A stretch of 64,000 bases of DNA from Lumbricus rubellus. Its lineage: Eukaryota > Annelida > Clitellata > Crassiclitellata > Lumbricidae. The translations under genes were made by a program, and so were the position numbers. This document shows, piece by piece, positions 56,658 through 64,000 of the stretch. The notes beneath the pieces were generated by a model. The model saw only the letters and a program-made list of their open reading frames with translations. It searched no databases and had not been told where the DNA came from. How positions within the stretch are numbered: position 1 is the stretch's first letter; every line of letters begins with the position of its first letter. Where the stretch lies: assembly GCA_945859605.1 (NCBI GenBank), contig OX243821.1:33833157-33897156 (forward strand), written 5' to 3'.

Positions 56658-59600
56658 TGGTTTGGTGTCAGGTCGGGAGCGCCTCTGAGGAGGTCTCTTG
56701 AAGTGGCGCTATATAAATGTTCGATTACAATTACAATTACAATAGCGCCTGTCACAGAATGATCGTTCTCTCAGCACAAAGTTCCGGGCGAGAATGCGGG
56801 GAATGCCTAAAAAAAGGAACTGCAGATGAAGAAAGAAAAACCATTAATTAATTTCGAAATCGCATCAGTTTTCAACGTTGTGTCATAACGAAATATGTAA
56901 TAGTCGTGTTATTTAGATTTTAGAACACTTGTTATATGCAAACAAAGCACGTTACGGGGTTCTCTATCCCTGCCTTTGTTAGCTTCTATATCAATAGTGT
57001 GTAAAAAGATGTCTTGTAACTTTAAGCAATGAAAACGTTGCGAAAGGTTAGGTTGCAACATGGTATCAAAATATGAATGTTAATGGCACTGGAAAGAGTC
57101 GTTTAGAAGCCTTTAACTGTTGCATATCGAACTCGATGTATTCTGTACTTTTTACTGAACATAGTTTTGTACCGTCATGAACGACATGTGATGTCAAACT
57201 ATGACGTCAAGCTTTTTAATCAGCACCTATAAAAAGGTTTAAAATTGGCATTAACGACACCTCTTTTTAGGTTGTCAATATTGCAATAAAAACTTTCCAT
57301 TGAATTTTTTTCAATGAGCAACAGTATCGTCTCTTAGATTATCCCACGAGTAATTTGTAACATCAAACTGGACAAACAATGCAGGGTGAGCCGAGAAGAG
57401 TAAACAGCGACGGCTCCACTCGCATTTAACAAATGGAACCATGAACTTGCCAACTTAAGAGTGTTTTTTAAACATTGCGATTGCCCGTAGGTCAGCGGTG
57501 CCAGTCCAACGCTTGGATAAAGGAGGAGGTCTACATACATCAAGTTTTTGATACGATGCTGTGCTATATCAACAACAATTTGCGACATTTTATGTGTCCT
57601 TGGATTTTATACTTCATGATTGGATATAAGTTGCATGATTGGGTATAATACCATGGAGAAAAAACATTAAATAATAGTGTGAGATGAAGATTATTTATTG
57701 CAAAATAAATATGATGAAAGAGGTGTTTAAACTCTAAACTGACAGTATTTATCGTGCGTATTTATCCCTAGGCTAATAATATCCAACAACGAGGCAATTT
57801 TGTACTAATAGAATAATGTTCGGTTTTATATCACGCATGATTTTTTGGTGGAGTTCAAATATGCCAAATTTTTATGAGTCCAAAATATTTATTGAGTGAT
57901 TAGTACACCGTCTAAAGGTGTCTAAGTATTTTTTTCTTATATAACAATAATTGTTCGTTCTTTAACAAGTTTTATCCATTCATTCACTAAAAATTAGATA
58001 GCGCCCCTTCAAAAACAAACTACTCATAGGCGCTCCCGAATTCATCGCGCCCAAAAAGTCATTTAATAGGCCTACGCAATGTAAGGCTGCATTGCTTTCG
58101 GAGGTAACTTTGGGCGAGGCCCTGCCAACATCGCCATACCAATGCAGTTAACTCAAACTGTCTTTAATGTCGTAATTCAGCTCGTCATTGACTCTAGCCT
58201 CCTCTTGAGCAACCCATGCCGCATCCCGGCGACTGGAAATGAGATTATGCCAGGGATAAAAAATTTATTAAGGCCGTATGGCGATCTTGGAAGTTGATTT
58301 TTTTTATTGCGATGCAAAAAATCAAATATATGTCACAACTGTAATAATTCAAATACTGTTTTTACTTCTCGATTTCTATGGCGCCATTTCAAGCCCCCTG
58401 TTAATACTCGATCTATGTCCCGAATACAGTTACTGTGCTGCTTTACCATAGGTCTAATTTTAACTTTTTAGATATTGACATACATAGTGAGGACTGCATG
58501 GTGTGTCGCAAAAATTGGTTTTAGGTTTAGGTGTGACGCGAGCGGTAAAAGGTTGAGAATCTATGTCATAGGGAGGCCTTCGTCAAATCTGGATCATCCT
58601 ACCTACCTTTATAGAATGCTTAACAATGTTGACACCTCTTTTAAGTATTTAATACAACCTACAAAAGCATTATTCTGAAACAAAAAACCATTGAAGTTCC
58701 ACTGTATCTATTCTAAACAGTCACACGACATCGGTGTCTCATCATCGGCGACTTCAGTTTCTCGGTCACGGCCGACAAAAGGGCGTTGGAGTTCTCTTTA
58801 TGATATTCGTATGATATAATTATACTTACAACATCACTTTGCCAAACAATGCACGTTAAACGGAGAGAACCAGCAGTGACGGACCCATGATCACATGTAG
58901 AACGAGCAGCTTAAGAGTGTGGTTTTTTTAAACCTCGACACTCACCGAAGTTCTGTGGTGCCAGTACCAAGCGTTAATAAAGGAGGAGGTGGACACACAT
59001 CGAGTTTCTGATACGACGTTGTGTTGTAATTATCAACAACTTGGAACGTTTTGAATCTTATTCTTTTAGGAATTGCCTGGTTGCTTCTACATGTATTTGA
59101 CGACACTGTTGGATATCAAGGACGCACATAAACACATCATAGAATTTTTAGATGAAGAACTTTTATTACAAAATATAAATCTTTATTAAGACACCTTTAT
59201 TAACATTTTAATGTTGTAATAAAGACTCTTTATGCGTTGTAAATTTTAGACTATAATTTTCAAAATATAAGGCGAGTTCATATCGCGGAGAAGATTTTTA
59301 GCGGATTGTTACTTTTAAAGACACAGCCATATAAGATGTTTAGTGTCGCCCTCCTACTTTGATGCTCGTCAGATGCAAGTAAAGGCTGCTTGCTTAGTAA
59401 CTTACTTACTTACTTACTTACTTACTCGCTTGCTTACTTACATACCTACTTGTTGACTTTATCATGGTTTGGTAGTGGCACTGTCATAGTGCAACCAAGA
59501 TTAGGTAGTTAAAGGATGTGTCTTTAAATTAATGTCAGACTTATTCTAGCTTGCAAAGATATTTAACTTGGACTCGAATCGACTTTTATTTTTAAAGGAC

Positions 59601-62600
59601 TGAGCTTTTACGACGTGAACTTAAAACACCTCGTTTTTGTTGATTTATCTCGCCATAAAAAGTTTAGCGTCATATTTTGATAATACGTTTTCGAAATGGT
59701 CTTCGTAAACAGTGGGAACTTGAGAGCTTATGTTACTGATTTAGCCAGTGTTCAACTGTTCTTTGAACATTTTTTCGACATGTGTTAAGTTTACAGTTCA
59801 TTCAAACTAATCCCCCTTGATATGGATTTGGCGATGGATAAAACGTGCATCTGAAAATCATTTAAAGCGAGACGAAAATGATTAACAGAAAAGTGAATAA
59901 CGTGCAGAACCAAAAGATAAAAAGTGTTTTTGGTGCCAGTCCCAATTTAAAAAAAGGAGGAGGTCAATGCTAATCCACTTGCTGGTACGGGGCGGTGTCA
60001 TAGCAACAACTCATTTTATGTGTCATTGAAATTTTCTGTAAGGGTGATAAGTTTTCTAGCTCGTTTGTGTTAGAATTCCAGAATTGTTCAATTTAGACAC
60101 CTTTTAAAGATATTATTTTTACATTATATATAATTTCCAATCGATAATTGTTCAATAACACCTGAGCGTGGCTAATAAGTGACCAATTGTAATAAAATTA
60201 TTATTAGTCTGATTCTGCATTTCATTTTACTCAAAGACAAGAAAAAATGCACGGCACCACCACCACCACCACCACCACCACCACCACCACCACCACCACC
60301 ACCACCACCACCACCACCACCACCACCACCACCACCACCACCACCACCACCACCACCACCACCACCACCACCACCACCACCACCACCACCACCACCTCCA
60401 CCACCACCACCACCACCACCACCTCCACCACCACACCACCACCACCACCTCCACCACCACCACACCACCACCACCACCTCCACCACCACACCACCACCAC
60501 CACCACCACCACCACCACCTCCACCACCACACCACCACCACCACCACCACCACCACCACCACCTCCACCACCACCACCACCACCTCCACCACCACCACCA
60601 CCTCCACCACCACACCACCACCACCTCCACCCCAACCACCACCACCACCACCACCACACCACCACCACCACCACACCACCATCGCCGCCGCCGCCGCCAC
60701 CACAACAACAACAACGACAGCAACAGCAACCATCACTTTTTACTTATTTGCATATTTTAAAATTATTTATTTGCATTAGCAGCAGTAACTTGGTGATTAC
60801 AAATGGAGTGACCAAGAGAAATTAAGATTGATCAGAATGTGTGTTTAGCTGATGATATTTAAGTTTAATGACTCTGTGTGTTATAACATTGATCACTATA
60901 ATTGTCGCTCTCCACCTTTATGCTTGCCCTCCCTTTACGAATCACTTTACGTAATAAACGAAGTTTGTTATAATATGTGTGTGTGTGCGTGCACGTGTGC
61001 GTGTAGGTGTTTTTTAATTGGAGTGTGTAAGAATATTGTATTTGATTATTGTATTCCGCATCGAGAAAATGATATCACGTATAATAATAGAAAGTTTATT
61101 TGATTTTCGAGAATTCTTTGTCGAAAATATTTATATTTTACAGTTAAAGTAAAAACGAGGTGTCAGCCTCGTTTCTGCTATTGTTGATATAGCATTTTAA
61201 CAGTGCCATAATTATATCCGTTGAATTTTATAATCCTGCGTTAAATACAGTTTAAATTTACCATAATAATCATTATGCAAGATCGAATCCCTAAACACCT
61301 TTAAATAATTAAAGATCAGCACTTTATATTTGTCAGATTTGTTCCTTAGTGTACATGTATTCCATTTATTGGCGGCATCTCATCAGCTAACTATCACTTC
61401 AAATAGTGCTTTTTCACTGCATGGGGTTCGATCGTAACGTATTTGGATCGTTGACATCACGCAACAATTTCTCATAATATATATTAAAATGAGGTCAACA
61501 TTGCTGTAAAATGCCGAACACACTTTTTTAAAGGGCAAAGGCCTCTGTTGTCATAGGCCTTCGTCAAATCTGGATCCAAAATCATTTGATTAATCCTACC
61601 ACTAACATTATAAGTCTAGCTGGAACGAATCTAAATACATCGATTGAAAAATATATATATAGCAAAAATGCTTTTGTTTAAAAGGTGTCTAAGATGAGAT
61701 TGCAATGTTAGAATTAGTAATTCCCACATTCGACCTCTGGTGGCCACACTTGACAAGGGTGTGGCGAGCTGAGGAGAAGGCAAGGGTAGAATTGGTCCGG
61801 AGTTCGCGCGGGGGCAGTATACCTAAAAGCTTGAATTTCCCTGGTCAGCGACTGATAACCAGAGGTGGGGAGTGACGGATCGGGGTGCGGCAGGGTGAAG
61901 GATGGGTGGGGCGAAGTGGGAGGAATATAGCTTCGGTATTCTTATATTAGTATTATATTTTAATGCAATCGATTACGACCAAGTGAAGAATGCGTGAATA
62001 TTCTTTATTAGACCTCTAGAAAGTGCATATAAGTTTACATGAGAAGTAGATTTTGGAAACAATAATCCAACTCGTATACAACATTCTCACTTGAATACTT
62101 ATTTGAGCGAATTCACGATTTCTGGAGAAGGCGATACCACGTGACCACGTATACTCCTTAACATTTGCAACTTCTCCAAGCCCGTGACAAATATCCTATC
62201 TGTCGTAATTTGAATAAGGATACTTTAATAGCAACGTGTAACATGTTAGAAGAGGTGTTTTAAATATTTAAATTGATCATGCTCGCACTTATTTTTTAAC
62301 GCTAGTAGTTTCAATTTAAAAAGCTTGATTTTGAAAGGACTGGACTTTTAAGACATCAACTTTAACTCGAGGATGTTAAAATTGATTTTTACGAACAACA
62401 GGCAATGTTTGGGCTAAACACTGATCGGATTACTAAAAAAAGAATTATAACACCTCTTTTAAGGTTGTTTAGAGTGGTACGAAATAAATATTATTACTCC
62501 AATAAATGAGTTTATTGAAAACTGTATTTGAAGATCTCATAATATTACAAGACAGAACATTGCGATAAAAAAGAATTGTATAATTATGCCAAACAATTTT

Positions 62601-64000
62601 TCAGTTGTGCTAGTGTCAAGTACATAAGGGAAGAGATTAGTACTATAAGTATGCTCGCAACAACAAGCTGTACAACAGTAAACATAAATGTTAGAAGGAA
62701 GTTCCTGAGAGAAAGCAACAATAAATTATTTTTTTACACGATAAACAGTGTTAAAAGAAACACAAACAGTCAGCTAATACAATTATATAAATATGACTGT
62801 GATAATTATTATAGATGGTTGGAAGGATACATAAGGAAAATGTTTTGACTGGAAAAGAAAGTGATATGTTAGTTTTTTTTTCACCAAAGTTTAACGTCGT
62901 CGTTTGGCGTCAAAGGCCGTTGACGACAAATTTACATCTTATACAGTACAGTAACAATGAATTCATAACGTCCGAGATATACTATATAGCAAATGTTAGT
63001 CAAAGGTGAAAATAGATTGTATAGCCCAGGTCACAACTGTTACCAGGGTGTGTTTTAAATGTTTCTATTGCGTCCAATGCTGTAGGGCGCGGTGGTATAG
63101 TGGGTATGTTCACTCAGCGCTTCGGCGGGAAACTTCCATTGGGTGTCCGCGTTGTAGTCCGGGGCACTTCTGAGTTGGAATCTTGAAGCGGTGCTATGAC
63201 AATTCAACATTCGTGCATACAATATTATGGCAATGTATTCGTGATCAAAGTCTACACTCAATAATTTTTTCTTTATAGGACCTTTAAAACACTAAAACAG
63301 GTGTTTAATTATAAATTATCTAATAAATTATAATATTCATTCATATCGAGAATTTATATAGCACCTTTTCATGAAATCTACTCAGAGTTAACTAGCTAAC
63401 TAGCCGAAGTGATGTCAAGTGTCATAACAACAAGAAAATTTTATCAATCAGCAAAATAATCACAGTGAGCCGGAAACAGTCATCAGTGGCGATCCCTCGC
63501 AGACACGTAGATTCATCGAACAGAATCCCGTGGACAGCCTTCTCACCAAATATTAGTGTTTTCGTTTTTTCAAAGTTCATGGTAAGACCATTATACCTCT
63601 TCCCTTTCTCATTTAGATTCCGTGTTGTTTGTTTGTTTGTTTGTTTGTTTGTTTGTATGTGCACTTGTAAAAGCGACCCTTCAAGCTCACACTACTCAGA
63701 GGCGCTCCCGAATGCAGAGCGAACACTGCATCGGAGTTCACGCCAAAGCGCCGAGCAATTGTGAGTGAAGGACTTGCCCAAGGTTCCTACGCGGTGGTTT
63801 GATGGTGGATTCGAACCTCGAACCTTCCGGCTCCAAGGCAACGATGCCACCACTACACCACCGCGCCCCACAGTAGTCCTTGCTCGTCTTCGTCTATCAG
63901 GTCAATATCATCGGCGAAGCAGAGATTATTTATTTCTATGCCACTGATTTTCACTACAGTTACTGTACTACTCCATCCTTCTAACTGATCTTATCCTGGA
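56658..64000 (+). repeat. 9,158-bp duplicated unit, copy 2 (cut by window end)
   Basis: Corresponds to 47500-54997 of copy 1. It contains the same boxes (57257, 57694, 58632, 59191, 59626, 60097, 61656, 62226, 62450, 63272), motif B copies (57497, 58957, 59341, 59932) and SINEs. Its CAC repeat (60255-60733) is 155 bp shorter, with at least one CTC-to-CAC change near 60640. Confidence 0.95.
60255..60733. repeat. (CAC)n, short form in copy 2
   Basis: Same right end as the copy-1 repeat but lacking 155 bp of its internal part. Trinucleotide contraction or expansion after duplication, or between two alleles. Confidence 0.95.

Noticed and set aside
47500..64000. 9-kb unit as one large transposon or retrovirus-like element
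   Set aside because: No terminal repeats of its own, no target duplication, no polymerase or integrase. The edges show microhomology as in tandem duplication.

Overview
The window looks like gene-poor nuclear DNA of an animal, probably a marine invertebrate. It is AT-rich, has long pure microsatellites, tRNA-derived SINEs, 3' ends of CR1/L2-type LINEs, piggyBac and Tc1/mariner relics, short 8-bp-target-site elements, and exons flanked by canonical splice sites. The phylum cannot be fixed from this sequence. No rRNA gene, true tRNA gene, CRISPR array, operon or intact multi-exon gene is visible.

Region by region. 1-2 kb: CTGT microsatellite holding a fold-back element, then a 15-bp GC-rich minisatellite. 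3.6-5.5 kb: a decayed piggyBac element. 6.6-9.2 kb: a 2.6-kb element with a perfect 8-bp target duplication, filled with satellites, a nested piggyBac relic and a nested tRNA-SINE. 9.7-13.1 kb: SINE and microsatellites. 13.13-13.40 kb: the best coding feature, a minus-strand phase 1-1 immunoglobulin-domain exon. 13.8-17.4 kb: four short 8-bp-duplication elements, a 1.6-kb TA-inserted fold-back transposon with a preserved empty site, and a 654-bp tandem duplication. 18.7-19.0 kb: pure ATC repeat. 20-38 kb: a degenerate tandem array of 0.4-2 kb units with SINE and LINE insertions and a mariner transposase relic. 38-45 kb: microsatellites, a third piggyBac-type element, a possible RFX/NRF1-type regulatory patch and possible 5' exons on the minus strand. 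45.39-45.59 kb: a 200-bp assembly gap, followed directly by a 100-codon open frame ending in a stop. 47.5-64 kb: a 9,158-bp unit present twice head to tail, almost identical, with the second copy running off the window.

The signal that ties the window together is a bipartite motif seen at about 50 distinct places on both strands. It is an ACACC-YTTTTAA box, then a TATAAA/AATAAA/TACAAA-type box with a gap of 22-23 bases, while the flanks differ widely. The fixed spacing resembles a PSE-plus-TATA small-RNA promoter, but could also reflect another DNA-binding function or a 3'-end signal. In nine places it sits upstream of a second conserved block, giving candidate units of about 115-150 bp for a small non-coding RNA family. 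A second motif family with a GTCGCCCTCCT core recurs in the same regions. These points are inference from visible repetition; nothing was searched or computed.

Cooperation between genes cannot be described. The Ig exon, the possible first exon near 41.6 kb (phase-1 donor) and the possible exon near 19.2 kb are all on the minus strand with compatible phases and could belong to one large cell-surface gene with repeat-filled introns, but this is a guess.
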